Shown here: positions 57,351 through 64,000 of the stretch, piece after piece
Layout: the number at the start of each line of letters is the position of its first letter
How positions within the stretch are numbered: position 1 is the stretch's first letter
Assembly: GCA_966211335.1 (NCBI GenBank)
Contig: CBIHNF010000003.1
Location: 1-64,000 of the forward strand
DNA length: 64,000 nt
Source: JAPWJZ01 sp966211335
GTDB lineage: Bacteria > Pseudomonadota > Alphaproteobacteria > Micavibrionales > UBA2020
Direction: 5' to 3'
Notes under the pieces: generated by a model
What the model was told of the DNA's origin: nothing
The model's database searches: none
What the model saw: the letters and a program-made list of their open reading frames with translations, nothing else
Translations under genes and position numbers: made by a program

Positions 57351-57375
57351 GGAACGAAATATTCCGCAAAAGGTT
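57351..57375 (+). promoter_or_regulatory. EcfG-like promoter of the small anti-sigma-like gene
   Basis: GGAAC at 57351-57355, 16 bases, GGTT at 57372-57375; one mismatch. 72 bases before the start. Confidence 0.48.
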
Positions 57376-57447
57376 GGGACATATACGCGGCAAGGGGGAA
57401 CGGCACCTTTATTTGCCAGCGAGCGATAAAAATATTCAGGTGATGCG

Positions 57448-57678
57448 ATGGAACAAAAGCCGATAGACGATCTCGACATTCAAGCCCTCGTCGACTCCCA
57501 ATTGTCTTGGGAGGAGGAAAAAGAGGTCTGGAAAGCCATCGAAAAGAACCCCCAGTTTACAAAGCGTTATCAGGAACTTACCAACCTCAAAAAGGCTCTC
57601 CTGCTGTGGTGGGCCGAGGAGAATGACGACGCAAAAAAGCCTGAAACCCGCAGCTACCAATCCGCGCTGCAGAATTAA
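57448..57678 (+). CDS. Small anti-sigma-factor-like protein without zinc motif
   Basis: A 76-residue acidic protein, DIQALVDSQLSWEEEKEVWK then IEKNPQFTKRYQELTNLKKA. The pattern (VDSQLS..E....V...I..NP....R) resembles the N-terminal domain of anti-sigma factors (VDGxLxxxExxxVxxxLxxxPxxxxR), but the HxxxCxxC zinc motif and any membrane segment are missing. It does not look like NepR. Possible cytoplasmic partner of the ECF sigma factor 4 kb away; this is a guess. AGG precedes ATG 57448. Confidence 0.7.
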   Translation: MEQKPIDDLDIQALVDSQLSWEEEKEVWKAIEKNPQFTKRYQELTNLKKALLLWWAEENDDAKKPETRSYQSALQN

Positions 57679-57816
57679 CGCAGCAGGCGTTGCGGGTAAC
57701 GCCAACATCGTTGCGGATTTTTAATTAGCTGATAGCCTGACAAACGGATATCCTCTCCGGCAAGTGCGAATGATTCGCAGGAGAGGTTTTTTCTGTTGTA
57801 TTTCAAAGGCTTGGCT

Positions 57817-59682
57817 ATGGTTTCCGAAGTGAATTTCTCCCCATTGCCATCCCGCCCGCTGTCGATCCCCAAGGGCAAGCGCATCCCCCGCACGCCCGAT
57901 AAGCCGCTGCCCTTCATTAAATACGTCTTCGACCATTGCTCCTCCCGCATGAAGTGGCTGGCCCTCGCCTCGCTGCTGCTCGAGATTTCCTCGACCGCCG
58001 CCGATACCCTCATCACCTGGGTGCTCGGCCGCATCGTCGGCGTGATCACCGCGGCAACGCCCGAGACCGTCTGGCCCGGCGTCATCCATGAACTCCTGAT
58101 CCTCGCGGGTCTTTGGACCTTGCGTAACGCCGGCTACCGTTTCCGCGAGTTTCTGGAACGCCGCTACGTGCCGGAATTGCTCAACACCACGCGCTCCCTC
58201 CTCTTCGCGCGCCTCATCCAGCAGAGCCAGTCCTTCCTGCATGCGAATTTCGCGGGCGTCCTCGCCAACCACGTGCGCCGCGGCGGCGATGTAATCTCGT
58301 CTTTGCGCGACAAGGTGCAGTACAACATCATCCCCCTCTTCGTGCGCTTTTTCACGGCAGGGATTCTGCTCTACCAGATCACGCCGGTTTTCGCCCTCTT
58401 CATCCCCGCCTTTATCATCGTCGGCGCCGCCTGCGCGGTGATGACCGCGCCGAAGTGGACGAAGCTGTCGTCGACACAAGCCGAAAAATCATCGCTTTTG
58501 ACGGGATATATCGTCGATTCCACCACCAACCTCTCCATCGTGCAGCAGAACGTCGGCTGGCGTGAAGAGCAGGAAAGATTGGAATTCGCGCAGGATGAAA
58601 TGACGAAATCCTTCGTCGACCGCATGACTTACGTGAGCATTTTCTGGGGCGCCTTCGATACCGCCATGACCTTCTTTTTCTGCGGCTTCATGGCCCTCGT
58701 CGTCTACGGCTGGCAGCACGGCATGGTCAATGCGGGGCAGTTGGCGATGACGGTCGGCCTTGCCATGAACCTTTTTGGCGCACTGGCCGGCACGGTCAAC
58801 CTGCTGTCGTCAAAATTCGATGACATCGGCATCCTCCATGAAGCCCTGCACAAAATCTCGACCCCGCTCAGCATCATGGATGCGGAAAACGCGCCGGACC
58901 TCGACGTCACCAAAGGCACCGTCGAATTCCGCGATGTCGATTTCAACTACGGCGGCAATACGCCGCTGTTCTCCAAACTCAACATCAGCATTCCCGCCGG
59001 GCAGAAGGTGGGCCTTGTCGGCGTCTCCGGCGCTGGCAAAACCACGCTGTGCCAATTGCTCCTCCGCGCCTATGACGTGAACGGCGGCGGCATTTATATT
59101 GACGGCCAGAACATTGCCGAGGTGACGCAAGACAGCCTCCACGCCTCCATCTCCGTCATCCCGCAGGAGCCCGTGCTGTTCCACCGTTCCTTAGGCGAAA
59201 ACATCCGCTACGGCCGCAATAATGCCACGACCGAAGAAGTCGAGCGCGCCGCCGAAGCCGCCGAGGCCGACGGCTTTATCGCCAAAATGCCCAAAAGCTA
59301 TGACACGATTGTGGGGGAGCGCGGCGTAAAACTCTCCGGCGGCCAGCGCCAGCGCATCGCGATTGCGCGCGCCATCATCAAGGACGCGCCCGTGCTGGTG
59401 CTGGATGAAGCCACCTCCGCGCTCGATTCCGAAACCGAACGCTCCATCCAGTCCGCCATGACGACGGCCATGAAGGGCCGCACCACCCTCGTCATCGCCC
59501 ACCGCCTTTCGACCCTTGCCAGCATGGACCGCATCATCGTCATGGAACACGGCAAAGTCATCGAGGACGGCAGCTTCAAGCAGCTGATGGCAAGCCACGG
59601 CACCTTCGCAAGGCTCTGGCAGCTGCAGGCCGGCGGCTTCCTGCCGGAAACCCTGCCGCAGCCCCAGCAAAACGCGGGTTGA
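57817..59682 (+). CDS. ABC exporter, fused permease and ATPase
   Basis: A 621-residue half-transporter from ATG 57817 (AAAGG nine bases upstream; a TTG at 57796 is in frame). Six membrane helices in residues about 35-340, then the ATPase: Walker A GVSGAGKTTLC near 402, signature LSGGQRQRIAIARAI near 504, Walker B VLVLDEATSALD near 525 and H-loop IAHRLST. It belongs to the ABCB/MsbA-like exporters and should act as a homodimer. Substrate unknown. Not linked to neighbours by overlap. Confidence 0.94.
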   Translation: MVSEVNFSPLPSRPLSIPKGKRIPRTPDKPLPFIKYVFDHCSSRMKWLALASLLLEISSTAADTLITWVLGRIVGVITAATPETVWPGVIHELLILAGLWTLRNAGYRFREFLERRYVPELLNTTRSLLFARLIQQSQSFLHANFAGVLANHVRRGGDVISSLRDKVQYNIIPLFVRFFTAGILLYQITPVFALFIPAFIIVGAACAVMTAPKWTKLSSTQAEKSSLLTGYIVDSTTNLSIVQQNVGWREEQERLEFAQDEMTKSFVDRMTYVSIFWGAFDTAMTFFFCGFMALVVYGWQHGMVNAGQLAMTVGLAMNLFGALAGTVNLLSSKFDDIGILHEALHKISTPLSIMDAENAPDLDVTKGTVEFRDVDFNYGGNTPLFSKLNISIPAGQKVGLVGVSGAGKTTLCQLLLRAYDVNGGGIYIDGQNIAEVTQDSLHASISVIPQEPVLFHRSLGENIRYGRNNATTEEVERAAEAAEADGFIAKMPKSYDTIVGERGVKLSGGQRQRIAIARAIIKDAPVLVLDEATSALDSETERSIQSAMTTAMKGRTTLVIAHRLSTLASMDRIIVMEHGKVIEDGSFKQLMASHGTFARLWQLQAGGFLPETLPQPQQNAG

Positions 59683-59708
59683 AAAATACTGCTCGAATTA
59701 ATAGTTAA

Positions 59709-59731
59709 TCCCCGAATATTTTGGTCGGGGA
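59709..59731 (+). terminator. Possible terminator after the ABC exporter gene
   Basis: TCCCCGA at 59709-59715 pairs with TCGGGGA at 59725-59731 around nine bases. There is no T-run, so confidence is low. Confidence 0.4.
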
Positions 59732-59796
59732 CTGGCCGCTTGTTTAGCCGCAGGAGTTTGAGTTATTTTTATTAGCAAGGCTATATTGGAGCGCGC

Positions 59797-60882
59797 ATGA
59801 AAAAATTAATATGGACAACGCTTTTCGCCATCACGTTAACCGTTGCCCTCCCCACACTCCCGAAAGCCGAGACAGATATTGCGCAAATTGAAGAAAAAGC
59901 TCGGCAAGGTAACGCCAGCGCGCAATCAGACTTATGTTTCGCGATGAACGGGGTTAAGAAGCAGAATTTAGATTGGTGCGAAACACGCGCATTATCCGGC
60001 GATACAGGTGCCAGCAACAACTTAGCCAAACACTACGAATTGGGCGACGAAGTACCGAAAGATTTAGTTCAGGCTTATGCTTGGTATTCTATGGATCAAG
60101 GCAATTTTGAGCCTTTGGACCGCGTCGCAGCCCTAATGTCTGCCGACGATATTACAAAAGCTGAAAAAATTTATGCGACACGTCGAAACGGGTTGAAGGA
60201 TGCTAAAAAGAAACAAAACGCCGGAGTTTTGTGCGTATGGAATTTATATATCAACATTCATCAAATTCTTAATAACTGTCCTTCCTTGCCGAATATCGTG
60301 ACGCAAGATTTGAAAAAAGCTTATTTCTGGGCAGTAGTAGCCACCCGTTCGCCCAACCCCTCTGCGCCGGAAGATGAATGGCAGCATGAAATTGGGAAGC
60401 TTTTGACAAGGAAGGAACGAACGGAAATACAAAAAGACGCCGGTCGTTGGCAACCAACTCTTCAAGGAGACGGTGTAGAGGACTTGAACAAAGGTTATAC
60501 GCTGGAAGCAGAGAAAGACGAAAAAACTGCTGCAGTATATCTCGAGAAGTCGGCTGATACAGGAAACGCAAAAGCGCAGAGGTTACTGGCTAAGTTGTAC
60601 TTCCTAGGACTGCCACCAAATCTCGAGCAATTTAACAGCAGGCTGGATATTGCAATTCAAAAACTAGCCCTGCACATCGCGAAAAATAGCGTGCCGCCTA
60701 TAGATGTGAATATTTTAAAAGACAAGGCGGCTCACGCCAGATCCCCATTTGGCTGCCTTGATACTTCGGCCGCGCGAGGAATTATTAATAGAATCGCTGC
60801 TGTACCCGCCGCGGAATTCGAACAACATCTAGAGGAAACCTTATCCAGTAATGGCATACCCCAAATGGAGCCGTGCTTCTAA
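59797..60882 (+). CDS. Secreted Sel1/TPR-like repeat protein
   Basis: A 361-residue exported protein with signal peptide (MKKLIWTTLFAITLTVALP, cleavage after KAE region). Sel1-like units: ARQGNASAQSDLCFAMNGV, LSGDTGASNNLAKHYELGDE with AYAWYSMDQGN, and SADTGNAKAQRLLAKLYFLG. Six or more Cys could form disulfides. Base composition is clearly AT-richer than the ABC exporter upstream and trpE downstream, hinting at acquisition. Role unknown; Sel1 proteins often mediate protein interactions. Confidence 0.8.
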   Translation: MKKLIWTTLFAITLTVALPTLPKAETDIAQIEEKARQGNASAQSDLCFAMNGVKKQNLDWCETRALSGDTGASNNLAKHYELGDEVPKDLVQAYAWYSMDQGNFEPLDRVAALMSADDITKAEKIYATRRNGLKDAKKKQNAGVLCVWNLYINIHQILNNCPSLPNIVTQDLKKAYFWAVVATRSPNPSAPEDEWQHEIGKLLTRKERTEIQKDAGRWQPTLQGDGVEDLNKGYTLEAEKDEKTAAVYLEKSADTGNAKAQRLLAKLYFLGLPPNLEQFNSRLDIAIQKLALHIAKNSVPPIDVNILKDKAAHARSPFGCLDTSAARGIINRIAAVPAAEFEQHLEETLSSNGIPQMEPCF

Positions 60883-60898
60883 TAGCGTAATTCCGAAC

Positions 60899-61303
60899 AT
60901 GAAACACTCATCCGTAAAAAAACTATTCTTCCGATGCGTGGTAATATCGGCACTCATGATCCTTTCGGCTTGTGTTTACGGAGACCGAACCGCGCGACTG
61001 GCACCCTTCTATGCCCCGAATGGGCAGATGATTTCAGATTACCTAAAAGATCGGTTTCCCGCAGGCACAGACGAAGGTCTTCTGATAGGGGAGTTTAAGG
61101 GGCTAGGATATAGGTACATATCGCCCGCGCATCCGAATGACGAAAAAAAACTGGTCTTTCCCACTAGCTGCAACTTTCATTTGACGGAGGGAATGGGGCA
61201 CGATTTGCAGCTATTTATCGTGTGGCATTCCGACAACGCTGGCAAAATAATTAAAGTCGCGGAGCCGCACTACGTCGCGTGTAAGGGAAATATATTATTT
61301 TAA
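60899..61303 (+). CDS. Small lipoprotein
   Basis: A 134-residue lipoprotein from ATG 60899; the open frame extends back to 60851 but only this start leaves a proper signal peptide (KKLFFRCVVISALMILSAC, lipobox LSAC). The mature part contains two further Cys (PTSCNFHL, YVACKGN). No ribosome binding site is obvious. Same AT-rich composition as the Sel1-like gene just upstream, so the two may form one acquired unit. No family recognised. Confidence 0.68.
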   Translation: MKHSSVKKLFFRCVVISALMILSACVYGDRTARLAPFYAPNGQMISDYLKDRFPAGTDEGLLIGEFKGLGYRYISPAHPNDEKKLVFPTSCNFHLTEGMGHDLQLFIVWHSDNAGKIIKVAEPHYVACKGNILF

Positions 61304-61446
61304 AGCGCTGCTTCATTCGATTTTGAGTAGGCAGTTTTGCGGACTTACAGGTTGAACGGCAAACCCAATTCTTGGGCAATCCGCATTGAAAACATCAAAT
61401 ATTTGACTCTACCGCCCAAAAATGGTCTTATGGATACATGCGGTTG

Positions 61447-61488
61447 ATGATTTTGAACATTTCCGGCTCAGGTCTCTGGTGGCGTTAA
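61447..61488 (+). CDS. trpL: trp leader peptide (MILNISGSGLWWR)
   Basis: A 13-codon frame ending with two tandem Trp codons, Arg and TAA, 90 bases upstream of trpE(G). Adjacent Trp codons right before a hairpin are the hallmark of ribosome-mediated trp attenuation, known in alphaproteobacteria such as rhizobia. A convincing ribosome binding site is not visible, but position and content are strongly suggestive. Confidence 0.75.
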   Translation: MILNISGSGLWWR

Positions 61489-61550
61489 ACGCCGCCCTTT
61501 CCCGCTATTCCCCCCATGCTATTGTTATTCCCTGAAGCGCAGCCCGCTTC
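61478..61550 (+). promoter_or_regulatory. Candidate trp attenuator
   Basis: GGTGGCGT (61478-61485, including the Trp codons) can pair with ACGCCGCC (61489-61496). Downstream GAAGCG (61534-61539) pairs with CGCTTC (61545-61550) before TCAATAAAATT. A ribosome stalled at the Trp codons would break the first hairpin. The terminator-like element is weak on T-run, so the exact switch is unclear. The rest of the 61304-61446 gap shows nothing definite. Confidence 0.5.
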
Positions 61551-61577
61551 TCAATAAAATTGCCCTATAGGCCGGTT

Positions 61578-63707
61578 ATGAAGATTACGTTTTCCGATAC
61601 TCCGCTCAACTATGCCGATGGCATCGACTTTATCGTCGGCCGGCTTGATGGCACGAAGGGTATGTATATGGCCTCCGACACCGATTACCCCGGGCGCTAT
61701 TCGCGCTGGGACATCGGGTTCGAGGCGCCGCCGGTGGAGATTATCGGTTATGCGGATAAAACCACCTTCCGCGCCCTAAACGCGCGCGGCGAAAAAATCA
61801 TCGCCATGCTGGCGGGGCTGTTTGCGAAGCATGCGGATGACGCCTTCACCGTTGACCAGCACGGCGGTTTTATCTGCTGCAATATCACGCCCGCGACGCG
61901 CGCCTTTTCGGAGGAGGAACGCTCCCGCCAGCCCTCTCCCCTCTCGCCGCTGCGGCATATCATGAAATATGCCGAGAGGTTTGACAGTTTTGCCGGTTTC
62001 TACGGCGCATTTAAATATGACCTGCTGTTCTGCTTCAACCCCATCACGCTGAAGCACGACCGCGGCCCCGCGCATTCGCTGTTCCACCTCTACCTGCCGG
62101 ACAGCATCTATCTGCTCGACCGCCGGAAAGAAACCGTTTTCCGCCGCGACTATGAATTCAGCGGCTCTGGCGAAGACACGCGCGGCACCGCGCGCCCCGC
62201 AGCGGTTGACGGCAAAACCGCCGCACCCGCCACCAAAGCGCCCGAGATTTCCAGCAACATGAGCGATGAGGATTACGCCGCCATGGTGACAAAAGCCGGC
62301 GAACATATCCGCAAGGGCGATGTGTTCGAGGTGGTCTTGAGCCGTAAATTCCGCGCGCCCGTGTCCTCCCCGCCCTCGACATTGTTCCGCAACATCCGCC
62401 GCATCAATCCCTCGCCGTATGAATTCCTCATGCAGATGGGGGATGAGCAGCTGGTGGGGGCATCGCCGGAAATGTTTGTGCGGGTTGAAGGCGCCCGTGT
62501 TGAATCCTGCCCCATTTCCGGCACCGCGCGGCGCAGCAAAGCGCCGGGTCAGGCCGCCGTGATTGAAGACGCGATTATTTTGCGCGACCTGCTCAATTCT
62601 AAAAAAGACGAAGCGGAACTGACGATGTGCACGGACGTCGACCGCAACGACAAGGCGCGGATATGCGAGCCCGGCTCCGTCCGTCTGCTCGGCCGGCGGC
62701 AGATTGAAAGCTATGTTGGCCTCTTCCATACCGTCGACCATGTGGAGGGAAAATTGCGCCCCGGATTTGATGGCATTGATGCCTTCCTCTCCCACATGTG
62801 GGCGGTGACGCTGACCGGCGCGCCGAAAACGGAAGCCGCCAAGCTGATCGAGAATTTCGAGCCCGAAACCCGCAACTTCTACGGCGCGGCCGTGGGCGCG
62901 CTGCATTTCAACGGCGATGTGAACACCGGCATCACCATCCGCACGCTGCATTTGAAAGACGGCATCGCCACCTATCAGGCAGGGGCGAGCATTGTGTATG
63001 ACTCGGTGCCCGCCGAAGAAGCGGCGGAGACACATACCAAGGCAACATCCTTCAAGCGCATTCTGGCGGGGGATGTTTCCCTGCCGGCGGAGCGCCCCGC
63101 CAACAAAACCGGCGCGGGCAAAACCGTGGTGCTGATTGATAACGAAGATTCCTTCGTGCATACGCTTGCCGATTACATCCGCCAGACGGGCGCGACGGCG
63201 GTGACCTATCGCCACGGCACGCCTGTGGCGGATATTCTGGCACTCAAACCAAATCTTATCGTGCATTCGCCGGGCCCCGGCATGCCGGAACAGTTCGGCG
63301 TGCCTGCGGCATTTCAGGCCTTCGCCGCGGCGGGCGTGCCGCAGTTCGGAGTTTGTTTAGGTCTGCAGGGCATGTTTGAATCCTTCGGCGGCGCGCTCGG
63401 CTATCTGCAGACGCCGCACCATGGCAAGACATGGAACATCAAACACACAGACCATAAATTGTTCGAAGGCGTTGCGAACCCCTGCACCGTTGGCGCTTAC
63501 CATTCCATTCATGGCCTCGCCGCAACGCTGCCCGCGAAGCTGGATATTCTTGCCACCAATGACAACGGCGTGATCATGGCGCTGGCACATAAAACGCTGC
63601 CGATCTGGGCGGTGCAGTTCCATCCGGAATCCGTGTTGTCGATGGAAGGTTACGCCGGCCACCGCATGATTGAGAACGTCATGCAGCATCTGGCAGGCAA
63701 GGCATGA
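61578..63707 (+). CDS. trpE(G): Fused anthranilate synthase TrpE(G)
   Basis: A 709-residue fusion of component I and glutamine amidotransferase, as in rhizobia and Azospirillum. Chorismate-binding part: DRNDKARICEPGSV near residue 355, WAVTLTGAPKTEAAKLIE near 408, then GALHFNGDVNTGITIRTL. Amidotransferase part from about 515: VCLGLQGMFES with nucleophile Cys near 592 and VQFHPESVLSMEG with His near 681. It makes anthranilate from chorismate and glutamine. ATG 61578 follows AGG; a TTG at 61560 is in frame. Its stop overlaps trpD by four bases. Confidence 0.96.
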   Translation: MKITFSDTPLNYADGIDFIVGRLDGTKGMYMASDTDYPGRYSRWDIGFEAPPVEIIGYADKTTFRALNARGEKIIAMLAGLFAKHADDAFTVDQHGGFICCNITPATRAFSEEERSRQPSPLSPLRHIMKYAERFDSFAGFYGAFKYDLLFCFNPITLKHDRGPAHSLFHLYLPDSIYLLDRRKETVFRRDYEFSGSGEDTRGTARPAAVDGKTAAPATKAPEISSNMSDEDYAAMVTKAGEHIRKGDVFEVVLSRKFRAPVSSPPSTLFRNIRRINPSPYEFLMQMGDEQLVGASPEMFVRVEGARVESCPISGTARRSKAPGQAAVIEDAIILRDLLNSKKDEAELTMCTDVDRNDKARICEPGSVRLLGRRQIESYVGLFHTVDHVEGKLRPGFDGIDAFLSHMWAVTLTGAPKTEAAKLIENFEPETRNFYGAAVGALHFNGDVNTGITIRTLHLKDGIATYQAGASIVYDSVPAEEAAETHTKATSFKRILAGDVSLPAERPANKTGAGKTVVLIDNEDSFVHTLADYIRQTGATAVTYRHGTPVADILALKPNLIVHSPGPGMPEQFGVPAAFQAFAAAGVPQFGVCLGLQGMFESFGGALGYLQTPHHGKTWNIKHTDHKLFEGVANPCTVGAYHSIHGLAATLPAKLDILATNDNGVIMALAHKTLPIWAVQFHPESVLSMEGYAGHRMIENVMQHLAGKA

Positions 63708-64000
63708 GCAGTTTAGCGCCCCTTCCCGCCGCCGATAATTGGACGGCTTTCATGGCCGACCTCTGTGGCGATACGCTTGACGCCAGCGCCAAAACCGCGC
63801 TGCTGCTCTCCGTGCGTGATGAAGACATCACCGGCGATATGCTGGCGTCGACCGCCGGTTATATGCTGTCAAAAGCGCTGCCGCTGCATATCGAAGGTAT
63901 CGATGTTTGCGGCACGGGCGGGGATAGCAGCAAAAATGCGGTCAAGACCTTCAACATCTCGACCGCCGTCGCCTTTGTCATGGCGGCTGCGGGCGTTTCG
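63704..64000 (+). CDS. trpD: Anthranilate phosphoribosyltransferase, N-terminal part (partial)
   Basis: The first 99 codons run off the window end. DVCGTGGDSSKNAVKTFNIS near residue 69, followed by TAVAFVMAAAGVS, is the phosphoribosyl-pyrophosphate-binding signature of TrpD. It transfers phosphoribose to anthranilate. ATG 63704 overlaps the trpE(G) stop (ATGA), so the two are translationally coupled under the leader at 61.45 kb. Confidence 0.95.
   Translation, partial: MSSLAPLPAADNWTAFMADLCGDTLDASAKTALLLSVRDEDITGDMLASTAGYMLSKALPLHIEGIDVCGTGGDSSKNAVKTFNISTAVAFVMAAAGVS

Noticed and set aside
57448..57678. NepR anti-sigma factor
   Set aside because: The small protein lacks the NepR helix pattern; it fits the backbone of zinc-type anti-sigma domains better, without the zinc ligands.
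61776..63266. Long open frame antisense to trpE(G) (about 500 codons)
   Set aside because: Shadow of a well-supported gene; no recognisable motif and no ribosome binding site.

Overview
The window looks like the chromosome of a free-living or predatory/host-associated alphaproteobacterium. Points in favour: GC-rich codon use, a fused trpE-trpG gene behind a short Trp-codon leader peptide, EcfG-type promoters (GGAAC-N16/17-CGTT), a GTTC-N7-GTTC LexA box, a Kdo hydroxylase, and the gap/fba and rpsP-rimM-trmD-rplS neighbourhoods. A Micavibrio-like or other deep rhodospirillalean lineage is my guess; the sequence alone does not settle it.

Layout. 0-3.2 kb: end of gap, a disordered protein, a COG4705 membrane protein, class I aldolase and a degenerate ThiE-like protein. 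3.2-7.1 kb (leftward): two small proteins, then a tightly overlapping unit of esterase, two ankyrin proteins and EpmA/GenX. 7.3-12.6 kb: ffh, rpsP, rimM, trmD, rplS, interrupted on the opposite strand by a 14-repeat 'HR-DGPA' protein. 12.7-19.5 kb: leuC, leuD, a small lipoprotein, leuB, a PfkB kinase, and an NfeD protease/slipin pair. 19.5-24.6 kb: DUF1543, tRNA-Ser(GGA), a Sel1 protein, Kdo hydroxylase, and a two-gene UdgX/radical-SAM DNA repair unit. 24.6-29.2 kb: type III polyketide synthase, methyltransferase and FAD oxidoreductase operon, a DUF3309 protein, an ArsR regulator and a c-type cytochrome P460-like protein. 29.2-37 kb: Na+/H+ antiporter, aldo-keto reductase, and a TonB receptor, YfiR, hybrid kinase operon. 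37-41.7 kb: a QseBC/PmrAB-like two-component system in one operon with a PAP2 phosphatase and an LTA-synthase-like transferase, headed by a PmrA-type box. 41.8-46.1 kb: a DEAD-box helicase with a long repetitive tail, a cold-shock protein, and a SplB-like radical SAM protein behind a perfect LexA box.

44.3-57.7 kb is a general-stress island. It holds many small envelope or cytoplasmic proteins (SH3, DUF6496, DUF4142, glycine-zipper, EF-hand, PRC-barrel, CsbD, DUF883, DUF1328, response regulators) and an EcfG-like ECF sigma factor. Eleven sites fitting the EcfG promoter (three exact, eight with one mismatch) lie 36-72 bases upstream of starts here, several in divergent pairs. A fourth exact site heads the type III polyketide operon at 27.4 kb, which suggests that the polyketide is a general-stress product.

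57.8-64 kb: an ABC exporter, an AT-richer patch with a Sel1-like protein and a lipoprotein, then the trp leader, trpE(G) and the start of trpD. The most interesting signals are the EcfG-controlled polyketide operon and stress island, the PmrA box, two LexA-type boxes on radical SAM genes, and a C-terminal motif (KTVRFAA-K) shared by an ankyrin protein and the 14-repeat protein. All functional calls come from reading the sequence; no database search was run.
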